NCBI RefSeq assembly: GCF_001761485.1
Contig: NC_090774.1
Location: 1,364,001 to 1,428,000 of the forward strand
DNA length: 64,000 nt
Reading direction: 5' to 3'
From: Yarrowia lipolytica
Taxonomy: Eukaryota > Ascomycota > Dipodascomycetes > Dipodascales
Under the pieces are notes generated by a model. It had not been told where the DNA came from. It worked only from the letters and a program-made list of their open reading frames with translations, and made no database searches. Position numbers and translations under genes: made by a program. Below are positions 38,863 to 48,299 of this stretch, one piece after another; position 1 is the stretch's first letter; every line of letters starts with the position of its first letter.

Positions 38863-40119
38863 ATGTCTACACTACTGGAAGTACTGGGATTGGACAATCG
38901 TGAACACAGCCCATTTGAAATCGATCAGGCGTACCGCAACAGAACGTTTCTTGCGCTTGGACTCCTGCCATCGGACTCCGATCCGTTTTATGCAGTGTCT
39001 GATGCCTATCAGGTCTTGAGAAACCCCAGTCACCGAGCCAAGTATGTGAAGCTCGGAGATAAGCGGTTTTTCGACCAGTGCCGCAACATTCAGTATATAG
39101 ATGCTGTCGACATTCTTCTGGGCTCATTTGGAGTGGACAGACTGAAGTTTCTGGTTGCCGACATGCCTGCGTTCAGCACCATAGTCAATTGTTTCAAAGA
39201 GATGAAAGAGATTGCTGTGGCTGCTGGACCTCTGGACATTTCAAACAGATCCCTGGACATCATGCGACGCCCAGGATGGACACAGGGGAAAGCCAAAGTT
39301 GAATATCAGTTTAAATGCACCAAGGGAGACTACTCTCGCGTGACTGTCATGCCCCAGATGAGAGAAATGCAGCATCTACTAGATGAATACGACGGAGAAA
39401 AGGGGAACCGACAGGTTGCAGAGAAACTGCTAGATGCGTTCAAACAAACCACTCTAGGGTTGGACTGGATGCATGTGGTTGCTGCAGTGTTCCGTACCCG
39501 CGGAACCAATCAGTATAACAAGTGCCGCAAGCTGATCAACAACAGAAGCAATATTGAGTGCCCAATCAAGAGAGTGGCTTACATGAGGAAGTACGTGATC
39601 AGAACCCAAAAGTTCTGGAAGTATGCCAACAAGTCATACGATGACCAGGTCAACCTGTTCTACCTGGCGTGCGCCTGTTCTCTCATTCTGGAAGCCAAAA
39701 AGGCGTTAGACAAGACTATCGATTACCTGTTTGATGCACAAAGACAACAGATCTCGAAACGAAAAGACAGAATGGTTCCTGCTAAACGGATGGCAGACCT
39801 AGGGGAGTGGATGGGCCAGAGAGACGAGGTGTTCATCACTTACGATGACGTTCTAGCATCCGCAATCACACACACAGCTTATCACGTTGTCTATGTTGTA
39901 ACAAAGATGGAAAAAGTTGACCTTCCAGATATCAGATACAGCCTTCCCAAAACTGACTTCCCAGACCGATCAAAGACCTTGGTGAAGATGGCGTTGGATA
40001 TCTACAACGCAGAAGATCTTTCGGCAGGCCCAGATCCTTTCAATTCAGACCTCGTGGTTTGGAACCTGGCTTCGATGAATGCGTTGATGACTGGCCCTAC
40101 TCCTGGAACCTATTACTGA
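38863..40119 (+). CDS. J-like protein lacking the HPD tripeptide
   Basis: A 418-aa protein. Residues about 1-70 (LLEVLGLDNREHSPFEIDQAYRN... YAVSDAYQVLRNPSHRAKYVKLG) follow the J-domain pattern, including helix II IxxAYRxxxL and the helix III to IV segment AYxVLxxPxxRxxY. However, where HPD should be, the sequence reads LALGLLPSD, so it should not stimulate Hsp70 ATPase in the usual way. The segment after it (DAVDILLGSFGVDRLKFLVADMPAF) is like the region following the J-domain in the Caj1/Djp1 group. The remaining C-terminal half (about 130-418) is mostly helical. An in-frame ATG at 38776 is rejected because it adds a hydrophobic, unconserved leader. Specific role unknown. Confidence 0.7.
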   Translation: MSTLLEVLGLDNREHSPFEIDQAYRNRTFLALGLLPSDSDPFYAVSDAYQVLRNPSHRAKYVKLGDKRFFDQCRNIQYIDAVDILLGSFGVDRLKFLVADMPAFSTIVNCFKEMKEIAVAAGPLDISNRSLDIMRRPGWTQGKAKVEYQFKCTKGDYSRVTVMPQMREMQHLLDEYDGEKGNRQVAEKLLDAFKQTTLGLDWMHVVAAVFRTRGTNQYNKCRKLINNRSNIECPIKRVAYMRKYVIRTQKFWKYANKSYDDQVNLFYLACACSLILEAKKALDKTIDYLFDAQRQQISKRKDRMVPAKRMADLGEWMGQRDEVFITYDDVLASAITHTAYHVVYVVTKMEKVDLPDIRYSLPKTDFPDRSKTLVKMALDIYNAEDLSAGPDPFNSDLVVWNLASMNALMTGPTPGTYY

Positions 40120-40521
40120 CATAATGGCACTGTGATGTATAATAATACGGCAGACGACGGAATTGATTCATATTTGTTGTAGACGGCACTAACCCAACAA
40201 TTTACCGTCCCGATAATATGGTCCAACTTTTTAGTTATCTCAGTCTCGGTCTCACCCAGATGATGATGCCATGTTTCACAATGTCGGATATCTGAGTTTT
40301 CTTGGGCAACATCCATATTAGATATTCTAAGACATTATCGCTTGTAAATACGGCTTGAAACTAGCCCCAGAATAATTGCTAAAGCCACATTTATAATATC
40401 CATGTACTCGCTTGCAGATATCTCCATTATTTATGCCCCAAGTCGCCGTTTCAATTTTGGTCACGTGATTTTCTGAAATTTCGATTTGGTATATTTAACA
40501 CATCACCGTGACAAGTATTGT
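40120..40521. other. Upstream flank of tRNA pair
   Basis: 402 bp, 3' flank of the J-like gene and 5' flank of tRNA-Pro. One CACGTG (40462-40467) and TATATTTAAC about 30 bp before the tRNA. Confidence 0.5.
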
Positions 40522-40601
40522 GGCCCGATGGTTATAATTCTCGCTTAGGGTTTCCTGGAGCAATTTGCGAGAGGTCCCGGGTTCAATTCCCGGTTGGGCC
40601 C
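40522..40601 (+). tRNA. tRNA-Pro (AGG) with intron and shortened D-arm
   Basis: Acceptor GGCCCGA (40522-40528) pairs with TTGGGCC (40594-40600) with a G-T pair. Anticodon stem CTCGC/GCGAG, anticodon AGG (40547-40549), a 15-nt intron after position 37 (about 40551-40565), and a full T-arm CCGGG-TTCAATT-CCCGG with good B-box. Only about nine bases lie between position 9 and the anticodon stem, where 16-17 are expected, so the D-arm is missing roughly eight bases. The sequence GATGGTTATAATTC could come from deletion between GGT repeats in an ordinary tRNA-Pro. Either a pseudogene or a degenerate gene; a shifted A-box TGGCCCGATGG remains. Confidence 0.65.
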
Positions 40602-40612
40602 CTCCTTTTAAT

Positions 40613-40706
40613 CTCCCCGGTGGGCCAAGCTGGTTTAAGGCGCGAGACTGTAATGGTATCATATTGTAATCTTGAGATCGGGCGTTCGACTCGCCCCCCC
40701 GGGAGA
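40613..40706 (+). tRNA. tRNA-Tyr (GTA) with intron, irregular acceptor
   Basis: 11 bp after tRNA-Pro. The D-arm CCAAGCTGGTTTAAGGCGCGAGACTGTAA is the yeast tRNA-Tyr pattern. Anticodon GTA, then an intron of about 13-14 nt (TGGTATCATATTG/T), then AATCTTGAGATC and T-arm GGGCG-TTCGACT-CGCCC. The 5' half has two extra bases (in the acceptor and before GGCCAAG) and the 3' side has CCCCGGGAG where seven bases are expected, so the acceptor is 2 nt too long on both sides with a C-C mismatch. Could be a degenerate copy. Followed by T6. Confidence 0.7.
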
Positions 40707-42799
40707 TGTCTTTTTTCTGTGGGATCGTATGACTCCAGGGGTTTATTTTTGCTCTGTAGTTTTCGGGTGCCTTGGTTTCGCATGTATAAGCCGTAATTCA
40801 ACATGGGGGCAAGACAGCCCAGAGTGTCAATTTCCGTTTTACCGAGGTTGGGCTTTGCGAGCCAATTTAGGAGTGTTTATTTCCCATCTGGAGAGGTGTG
40901 CACGGCGTTAAATGAGCTATTTGGGTCCTTGGCTCCGGATGAGATTGCTATCAGATCACCATGCCTCCATAATCACACTAATTTGGACGCGTCATATTTG
41001 TACCAAACTCATGACTGCGTCATTAGCGGAGACTCAGACCATGAGGGCAATTGAGGGTTTAAGCCAAGGTTCGGTTCTTTGATGCGCTCTTTTGGTGATG
41101 CATTCATTCTTGACTAAATGGGACATTTGGTTGCCCGAAAAGATCAATTCGCGGGGACTCGTGGAATGCAAGAACGTGCTCTCGGCCATGTGCCCAGATT
41201 ACCACCACGGGCTTGTGTGCGACATTATGGATCCGGTGGAACTGGAGGCTTGGTCCGTCTGTACTGTAGTTGCGTTACGTGTTGCCTGGCTTAGCATGTT
41301 CGCGTTAGCCCGAAATGGATTTCGTGTGAGTCTTGCTTCTGCTTGGCTGGGCCACTAACAAGACAAACCGAGCTACGTTTTGCTAGAATGGGCCATTTGG
41401 GCTCTGCGCAGCCCCCCCAATTTCGGTCCAGCAAATCCGCCTGCTCCTTGGCTTGTTTGTTGGTGTGCCTCAAAGTGCCCTCTTGTGCGGCCCGCCAATC
41501 GAAAGTCGCCTGGGCGCAAAGTGAGGGCAGTGGGCCGAATATTATTATCTGGCTTTTTTGGCATGGACGATATTACGATATTAGCAGGCCAATTGCTGTG
41601 TTACAAACTCGTACTGTAGTTGCAAAGATGGGGGAAAGAGGGTAAATTAATTGAAGTGAGACCGCCCCAACCCAGGAACACCAGCGTCACAAATGTCCAC
41701 CCTTTCTGAAGGCCGGTTTAACCGGTGCACTGGAAGACCTACCGACCTTGTGCTGTAGATGTATTATTCCTAGGGCTACAGGAGCTATTTTAAGATCGCA
41801 GCCGAATCCACCCCTATACAAGTACGGTACGAGTACTTAGGGCCCTAGGGCCTGTGTCAGCCCCTGCAATAGACAGGTGCTTTTTTTTCGTTTTTTCCCA
41901 AAATACCCGTCTATTTCCGTCGGCCCTCTTTAATAAGCAGACGCCCTTCCGTGAATAGGGCCTGGGCCACCTGACAAGACAAGGGAACGGCTGACGTCAT
42001 ATTTTGTGCCCTGTCCGCCTCGCATCGGCGATTGGGTCTGCGAGCCGCATATCCCAAAATTAGTTCCGACGAAATGGAGGTCAGCAAGCAGAAATCATGC
42101 TAAGGACCATGTATCCACAAGCTCCTTACTCGTCGGTGGCGAGTCGAGTGGAGCTGGACAAAAAAAAAACCGTTTGGACGACCCGCTCCAGAAGCGCATG
42201 TAGGCCCGGGCAAAGAGAGAGAGAAAATGCGACATTCCTGACTCGGTTAGAGGATAATATCCGGGAAGCACGGTGATGCGCGGGGCATCTCGGGCCAGTC
42301 AACACATATTTCCGCCCCAGAAACACTACAAAATAAACCCTCTTGGTGTCTCTGTCTGACATCACCACCGTTTGCAAACGATTATTAGCCCCAAAGTAAA
42401 AAGCCTAAAACTCCAAATCCCAACAAGGTTAAGCTTCTTTGTCACTACAAGGTTGAGGTGTGCGTCGTCACTGCGATTCGTATTTAGACAGGCCTCAAGT
42501 CCCGGGTGGTATATATATTATAAGTCTCTCTAGCGCCATAGCCTCAAACCTGTGCTTGCAACACGCTACAACTACCGGCTGGGAAACCACAGACATCTCT
42601 CCATACCCTCTTCTTCGATACACTGGCGACGTGGAACTGGCTTCGACAGGATACCTCATCCCAACTCTGATGATCTCATTACACCCCCCCATCCCCCCCA
42701 TCCCCTAGATCTCAGATCCCCTAATTAAATAAATCGGCAAAAATCAAACCAGACAAAATATCGCAAGTCTCTCGATATTCGCCACCGCATTAAAAACCC
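40707..42799. other. 2.1-kb gene-free stretch downstream of the tRNA pair
   Basis: Many short ORFs, none supported. A TGACGTCA palindrome at 41992-41999, an 8-T tract near 41882, CCTAGGGCCCTAGGGCC-like palindromic wording around 41839-41855 and a TATATATATT stretch at about 42508 (promoter of the next gene). I looked for long terminal repeats next to the tRNAs and saw none. Confidence 0.5.
40711..40716 (+). terminator. Pol III terminator after tRNA-Tyr
   Basis: Six T's starting 5 nt past the tRNA-Tyr 3' end. The spacer between the two tRNAs has only TTTT (40606-40609), so read-through into tRNA-Tyr is possible. Confidence 0.65.
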
Positions 42800-43609
42800 A
42801 TGACAAAACCCACAACGCCACTGCACTCTGTTGACTTCTACGACTGGAACGTGCTGACCCAGTTCAAGCTCAGGGGCGACCTGTTCAAGGACCCCGTGCT
42901 TAATCGCGTGGCCTCCTACTTCAACGAGGGCGTCACCTATCTGCTGAACGGCGGATATGTGTACAAGGCGCGGGGCTCGGGCAAGTGGATGGCACTGCCC
43001 AAGACCGCCGCCACAGACGAAGCCTCAAAAACCGCGTCTCCTGACGCCAACCGCGACTACCCCAAGGAGCTGCTGGAACTAATCATCTCGGACGCAGACT
43101 CGGCCTCTTCGCTGGAAGAGTGCAAGATTGTGGGCCGCGATCCGTCCAGCTGGGCACCTGAGCATCGGGTGCTTCTGGAGCGGGCCACAGAGTCCAATCC
43201 AGACCTCAGCATCGTGGCCGACTTTCTCGCCATCGGAGGCACCTACGCCAAAAAGGACAATTACCTGTTCCGAGTGGACAATGGCGTGGACCGTATGGTG
43301 GTGCCGCGAGGCGACGTACGCGACCAGCTGATCAGAGAATGTCTGGAGGGCATCAGCGAAGGAGAAGATCCAGTGGAGCGGGTCCAAACTATGGTGGCTC
43401 AGTATTACGTCATTCCGGAATTGGAAACTGACGTGGTCAGGGTCATGAGTTCTGAGGAGGGGGAGAAGCGGCTGCAACCTACTACAAAAGAGGCTGCTAT
43501 TGCACCAAAGACTCCAGTAGTCACTGCTGCTGCTGCTACTTCTACTCCCACCACTCCCTCTGCATTGTCGTCTCCTGCATCCGATGTGTCTGTTGCCCCA
43601 TCTCTATAA
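42800..43609 (+). CDS. Protein with a duplicated motif, integrase zinc-binding-like layout
   Basis: A 269-aa protein of no named family. An internal repeat is visible: residues 37-67 (VASYFNEGVTYLLNGG...WMALP) and 139-169 (VADFLAIGGTYAKKDN...MVVP) share the plan V-A-x-F-x3-G-x-T/V-Y-x5-Y-x14-V/L-P. The second copy plus what follows (RDQLIRECLEG...VERVQTMVAQYYVIPELETDVVRVM) resembles the layout of the N-terminal domain of Ty3/gypsy-type integrases, but no other element part, and no terminal repeat, is present nearby. A host gene derived from such a domain is one explanation. The C-terminal 50 residues are Ala/Thr/Ser/Pro low complexity. ATG at 42800 is the first in frame. Confidence 0.65.
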   Translation: MTKPTTPLHSVDFYDWNVLTQFKLRGDLFKDPVLNRVASYFNEGVTYLLNGGYVYKARGSGKWMALPKTAATDEASKTASPDANRDYPKELLELIISDADSASSLEECKIVGRDPSSWAPEHRVLLERATESNPDLSIVADFLAIGGTYAKKDNYLFRVDNGVDRMVVPRGDVRDQLIRECLEGISEGEDPVERVQTMVAQYYVIPELETDVVRVMSSEEGEKRLQPTTKEAAIAPKTPVVTAAAATSTPTTPSALSSPASDVSVAPSL

Positions 43610-43998
43610 TCCCCTGTAGCATCTGCATTTATTTATTTGTGTTTATTATTGCTCTTGTTGTTGGCTGCACCCGTCGCGTTGCGCATCTTAGCATTCTGGA
43701 GTCCCCTAATCCGTCGTGAAACCTCCTATTATCTCCATCCAGCGTTTCTTCTCAAGGGATTTCCCCACATATTGCACAGTTTCAAACTCTATTAGTAGAG
43801 TAAGACTCATCAACTCTAATCCGCCTGGAGCCTGACTTAGTCACATCCATCAGACTCACATATAAGGCCCCCACTGGCTTCATGGCCATCTTTTCTTTCT
43901 CCTTCTCTCTTTCCGACACTTTTATTTACTCTACGCTATTTATTCCAGCTTCGACTTGCCCCATCTCCCCGACAGCAACAAGTTGACCCTTATTTATT
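43610..43998. other. Promoter region of the first microprotein gene
   Basis: 389 bp with AT-rich stretches, a pyrimidine-rich run at about 43890-43915 (TTTTCTTTCTCC...) and TATTTATTATG at the start codon. Confidence 0.45.
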
Positions 43999-44449
43999 AT
44001 GACCAGAGTGAGTATCTGCTTATCTCGATCATTCGCCTCTCCGCCTCCCTCCACATACAACACATTAACACGCCTTGATACATCGTGAGCAAGTTGATAC
44101 GAGGCAGGGTCCACAAAAACGAGTGTAGAGGTGCTTGTCTACATGTGGCTGTGTCTTTGGAGCACATGGGACCATCTCCGTTGGAGTGGCTTGATTGCAT
44201 ATCGTGCATATCCAGCAGGACCCTCACAGCAGGCAAAGATAAGTATTCGTACTAACACAGATGACAAAGTGGGACCCCGAAAACGACAACATTGTCAAGA
44301 GCTTCGTCAAGGAGCATGGCCGCGAGTGGTCGATCAGCGAAATGGCCGACGAACTCAAGTCACAACTGCCTGGTTTCGACAACTCGTCTATTCAGCGCCG
44401 CATTCTGCAGTGGCTCCAGAATCCAAGAGGACCGTCTGACCTCCTGTGA
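43999..44449 (+). CDS. Myb/SANT-like microprotein 1 (65 aa), one intron
   Basis: Two exons: 43999-44007 (ATGACCAGA) and 44261-44449. The intron 44008-44260 (253 nt) begins GTGAGTATC and ends GTACTAACACAG, the species' canonical signals, and is phase 0. Product: MTRMTKWDPENDNIVKSFVK... ending PSDLL. The three-helix plan (W-x4-D-x2-I-x3-V at the start, then SISEMADEL, then SIQRRILQWLQ) resembles a single Myb/SANT repeat. Residues align with microprotein 2 (44934-45116) over the whole length, so the two are paralogues. Role unknown; a lone Myb-like domain suggests DNA or protein binding. If transcription starts inside the intron, the second ATG at 44261 gives 62 aa. Confidence 0.6.
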
Positions 44450-44933
44450 GCAGACAGCATCATTACACGACACAAAAATTGCATTTACATAGCCAAGGCA
44501 TGGATTAAAACACTACAAGTAGCTGTGGGGCGTACGATGAAGTACACGCCAGTATGGGTACGATACGAAACCAGGGCCTGGCACGAGTGCATACTTGAAC
44601 TAGTATGTAAGGTATCGCTACAAAATGTTGTAGAACAGTATGTACGAGTATCGTACTTGTATCGCTCGTACGTACTTTACTTGTCATTATACACAGTTAT
44701 CTTTATTAATCACATCCAGACAATTCCACCTTTCACTTTGAGGCATTACGTGATGCGTCCAAAAGTGTGCCTCATTTTGACGTTGACGGACGTTAGATAG
44801 TCTTAGCTTAGTCTATAACCCCAAGTTCCATGACACCCCACAAAACCATAGCGTTATCCGAACTCAAATCTCAGCACTTATAAGCCGCGAATCACCTCTG
44901 CCAAGGGCCACTCTGCAACCGCCTCTCGTTACC
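44450..44933. other. Interval between the two microprotein genes
   Basis: 484 bp containing TACGAGTA/GTACTTGTA words at 44641-44680 and CTTATAAGCC (TATA-like) at 44877-44886, about 50 bp upstream of the second microprotein ATG. Confidence 0.5.
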
Positions 44934-45116
44934 ATGACAGCCTGGTCCATCTGGGAAGACCAGGTCATTTCCGTGCATGTCAAGCAATACCACAAGGCCT
45001 ACACGGTCCGGCAGATGGCCCAGGAGCTGGCCAACGCCAATGTCTTCAAAAGTCGAACTCTTGCGGAGATTGAACAAAGAGTCTGGGTGTGGGTGGAGGA
45101 GGGAATGTTGTTTTGA
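44934..45116 (+). CDS. Myb/SANT-like microprotein 2 (60 aa)
   Basis: A single-exon 60-aa ORF beginning MTAWSIWEDQVISVHVKQYH. Shared with microprotein 1: MT-x-W, E/N-D-x-I/V, VK-Q/E-Y/H, MA-Q/D-EL, and an I-x2-R-V/I-x2-W ending. Trp residues at the start of helix 1 and end of helix 3 are the Myb/SANT hallmark positions. Context TTACC before the ATG and a TATA-like box 50 bp upstream make it a plausible gene. The protein stops right after the third helix (GMLF). Its paralogue 0.5 kb upstream is the main support. Confidence 0.6.
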   Translation: MTAWSIWEDQVISVHVKQYHKAYTVRQMAQELANANVFKSRTLAEIEQRVWVWVEEGMLF

Positions 45117-45301
45117 GGGGAGTCGGACTCAGTTCTGGTACGGTCAAGTCTCAAGCAAGCAACAGCAAAAAAGCTATTCACTGCCGTGCATCACCCACCC
45201 GGCGGGTTTTCCTTTACACGGTTGGACTCGTTGGTCTGACACATGACCTTCAGCGTCGCGAGCTAATGACGAGTGCGGGAGAGTCGGGTGGAGCCTAAAC
45301 T

Positions 45302-45313
45302 CATGACGTCATG
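45302..45313. promoter_or_regulatory. CATGACGTCATG palindrome (CRE)
   Basis: Perfect 12-bp palindrome containing the bZIP (ATF/CREB) site TGACGTCA. Confidence 0.4.
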
Positions 45314-45528
45314 GTGGGTTCCCGGGACTCGCAATTCGTGTATCTGCCCTTTATTTATTACCAATTTATTTATCACGCATTTTTGAAGAGCAATCACAAC
45401 AACTTGTATTGATTACGTATCGTACCTCCACTGGCCCAATATGATACTGCTGCCAATCAGTCGGAAGAGGCTATTACTGCATTTTTGCCCGTTGTGCCTG
45501 ACAACAAGCACCCCTTCCCCGCCTCCAA

Positions 45529-45536
45529 TGACGTCA
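45529..45536. promoter_or_regulatory. TGACGTCA (CRE)
   Basis: Perfect 8-bp bZIP site, 225 bp from the first. Target gene not evident. Confidence 0.35.
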
Positions 45537-45839
45537 CCCACACCAAGGTGAAACTTACAATAACGTACAAATACAAGAATATTAATTATGTCGCGTTGTT
45601 CAAATATTTGAGACACGCAAAAACATCAGCTACCAGTATATAATATCTCTCTAATTACATGGCGCCATGTGACCCTCTTATCTGTACGCACGCCATCCAG
45701 GTCTTGTACTTGTATTTCCTCGAGGTTATTATGAAACGCAACACATGGCAGAGTCTCGTATATCAGGCGGAGCTCGGTTATGTATCTATTAGATTATGCG
45801 CATTTCGTTCGTTTTCTCCGTATAATATATCCTCTTCCC

Positions 45840-47726
45840 CTAGGCACTCTTACCCAAGCTGACCAGGCTCTTAAACCGTTTCCACAGGCCCACACCATAG
45901 CCAGCAATATTCACGTTCTTGACAAACTCCCATCCCTTGACGGCGCTGGGAATTGGATATTGCAGTGGCCGGGGCAGAGTGGTCTTGCAGAAGGGCACAG
46001 AGTCAAACGCCACAGATTTGGCCAGACACAGACCCTGCAGACCCTCCTCTCCTCCAAACTTGCCGTAGCCAGAGCCCTTGCAGCCTCCAAACGGCAGCTG
46101 GCACACGTAGAAGGCTGCCAGATCGTTGACGGCAATGTTTCCGGACTTGATGTCGTTGATAGCCTTTCGCAGCGTCACAGTGTTGGCTCCAAACACCGCG
46201 GCTCCAAGACCGTATATCGTAGAGTTGGCCAGATCGATGGCTTGGTCGACCGTCTCGGCCTGCATCATGGTCAGCACGGGGCCAAACACCTCTGTCTGAG
46301 CAATCTCCATGTCGGCAGTGACCCCAACGAGCAGAGTGGGTTGGAAATAATGACCCTGGGGGTACTTGGGGTGGGGGTATCTGTGTCCTCCAGCAACGAG
46401 CTCGGCTCCTTGGGCAACCGCGTCGGCAATGAGCTCCTCCAGACGATCAAAATGCATGTTGGAAATACACGCTCCGACATCCACGTCGTCCTGCTGGTCG
46501 ATTCCAGCTCCAACACGCAGCTTGGGGATGGTTTCTCGGAAGATGTCGAGCAAAGTTTTGTAAGCGCTAGGCTGGGCGATGACACGCTCGAAACCAATAC
46601 AGTTCTGGCCGGCCGCCTGGAAAGTGCCTCTCAAAATGGTGTGAGCGATGGTCTTGAGATCCAGTCCATCATCGTCAAAGACGACACATGGGTCCTTGCC
46701 TCCAAGCTCAACGACAAGAGGAACAAGCGACTCGGCAGCGGCAGCTGCCACCTTGTGGGCCACGGGTTTGCTGCCAATGAAAGTCATGTGCGAGATCTGG
46801 GGGTGGCTGGTGAGGTGGTTAGCAGTCTCGGGCCAGCAGCACACGAGCTGTACGAGATCGGGCGAGTGGCCACAGGCCTGGAGCGCCTCACGAGCAATCT
46901 GAACAAAGTACTGCGACGACCAGACGACAGACTCGGAGCATTTGATGATGACGGCGTTTCCAGCGTACAGAGACGCCAGAATCGGCCCCATGAGGTTATG
47001 GAGAGGGTAGTTCCACGACACAAGGGCAGCCACGACGCCCAAAGGCTCATATACCACCTTGGCGGCCTTGTAGAACATGAGAGGGTTGGAGGAACCCGGT
47101 CGTGAGCTGGGCTGAAGGGCTCGTTCTCCGTTCTTGATGAGCCAGTTGATCTTCTCCAACGTCACCATGATCTCGCCCATGGATGCGTCGATCATGGTCT
47201 TTCCGGTGTCTCGACAAGCCACTCGAGCCACGACCTCCTGGTTTTCAAGCAAGAACTTTCGAATGGTTTTGAGCACCTTGTTTCGGGCGCTGAACGACGG
47301 GTTCCACTGGCACTGGGCAGCTGCAGCACATTCAATCGCTGCATCAATGTCCAGCAGCGTCGAGGCCGGTGTGGCTCCCAGAAACTGGCCGGTCGCAGGA
47401 CAGTAGCACTGGATCATGTCGGGCTCCTCCTGGGATCGAAGAGTAGGAGGGTCCATACGAATGCCCTTCCAGTGGGGCAAGGCCTGGTCTGGGGTTCGAA
47501 CGTGGATCACCGCAGGCTTCTCGGCGGCGTTCTTGTAGCCGAAAAACCACCGCTGGGTCGCCAGAATCAGCGTCACGGTGACACTGATTGTGGTGGAAAC
47601 CAGCAGAATGTTTTCCCACTGTAGAGACCCCGACGACAGCGATTGCAGGTCGCGGAGGTTAATGTACTGGTCCAGGTCCAACCAGGCCTCCTCGACCGCC
47701 GACCATGCTGTTTCGGCGTATTCCAT
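45840..47726 (-). CDS. MSC7: Membrane-anchored aldehyde dehydrogenase family protein, Msc7-like
   Basis: NAD(P)-dependent aldehyde dehydrogenase fold; the Saccharomyces homologue Msc7 is an ER-associated protein of unclear substrate. The 628-aa protein has an N-terminal acidic stretch and a single membrane segment (ILLVSTTISVTVTLILAT, about 40-57) before the ALDH domain. The catalytic residues E340 (ELGGKD) and C376 (GTFQAAGQNC) are present, with the cofactor-site pattern VSWNYPLHN before them. The C-terminal end is hydrophobic (NIAGYGVGLWKRFKSLVSLG). The Met at 47726 is chosen because upstream residues up to 47900 are Pro-rich and unconserved, and interrupted by a G-run in the DNA. Confidence 0.85.
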   Translation of the reverse strand: MEYAETAWSAVEEAWLDLDQYINLRDLQSLSSGSLQWENILLVSTTISVTVTLILATQRWFFGYKNAAEKPAVIHVRTPDQALPHWKGIRMDPPTLRSQEEPDMIQCYCPATGQFLGATPASTLLDIDAAIECAAAAQCQWNPSFSARNKVLKTIRKFLLENQEVVARVACRDTGKTMIDASMGEIMVTLEKINWLIKNGERALQPSSRPGSSNPLMFYKAAKVVYEPLGVVAALVSWNYPLHNLMGPILASLYAGNAVIIKCSESVVWSSQYFVQIAREALQACGHSPDLVQLVCCWPETANHLTSHPQISHMTFIGSKPVAHKVAAAAAESLVPLVVELGGKDPCVVFDDDGLDLKTIAHTILRGTFQAAGQNCIGFERVIAQPSAYKTLLDIFRETIPKLRVGAGIDQQDDVDVGACISNMHFDRLEELIADAVAQGAELVAGGHRYPHPKYPQGHYFQPTLLVGVTADMEIAQTEVFGPVLTMMQAETVDQAIDLANSTIYGLGAAVFGANTVTLRKAINDIKSGNIAVNDLAAFYVCQLPFGGCKGSGYGKFGGEEGLQGLCLAKSVAFDSVPFCKTTLPRPLQYPIPSAVKGWEFVKNVNIAGYGVGLWKRFKSLVSLGKSA

Positions 47727-48299
47727 TGGGGGGGGCGGATGAGACGGGGGGGGGGGGCGGTTGATACCGGTACTGTACTTGGAGATGTAGCGCTGAGGTG
47801 GTGGTAAATTCAACCTTTTGGTATGCATCGAGCACCCAACTATATGTACCTGTGGAGTGGTTGAGGGAGTTGGGGAAAGAGGAGAGAACGGCAAAAACAC
47901 GTTATGGAGGAGAAGTCCTGCTTATATTCTTGTTAGAGAAGAATAACCAACACTACTGCCTTGTAGCAGCTGAAAACACCACACCCATGGTGTCTCCACT
48001 GTCCCTTGACGAAAGCTAAAATTGACTGACACTGGTGACGGTGAATGTTACTGTAGCTGCTGGAAGCTGTAAGCTATATAGCATAGCTGTGACGCATGAT
48101 GTCCTACTGTAAGCGGAAATGAGAAGTGCAAAGAGATAAATTGAGAGGTGATTGACCACATGGAATTGATCAAAGTCAAGATAAAGACGACACCATCTGA
48201 TTGGTGTCATTGTGTCTCTCCTGCGACTGCGCTGCACTGGCTCACACCAGCTCTCAACTACGAATACCAGCCCTACCATAAACATGTTAATATTAAAAC
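47727..48299. other. MSC7 promoter and VMA10 3' flank
   Basis: 573 bp, both neighbours on the minus strand. A G-run at 47749-47757 sits in the MSC7 leader. No gene supported. Confidence 0.55.

Larger units (their letters stand above)
45117..45839. other. Convergent interval with two CRE palindromes
   Basis: 723 bp between two 3' ends. It has TGACGTCA twice (45304-45311, 45529-45536) and otherwise AT-rich DNA. CREs are unexpected between convergent genes. No supported ORF. Confidence 0.5.

Noticed and set aside
40707-42400. Retroelement remnant beside the tRNA pair
   Set aside because: No paired terminal repeats, primer site or coding remnants could be seen.
45780-47105. 441-codon plus-strand ORF
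   Set aside because: Antisense shadow of MSC7, rich in His/Gly/Val/Leu, no family.
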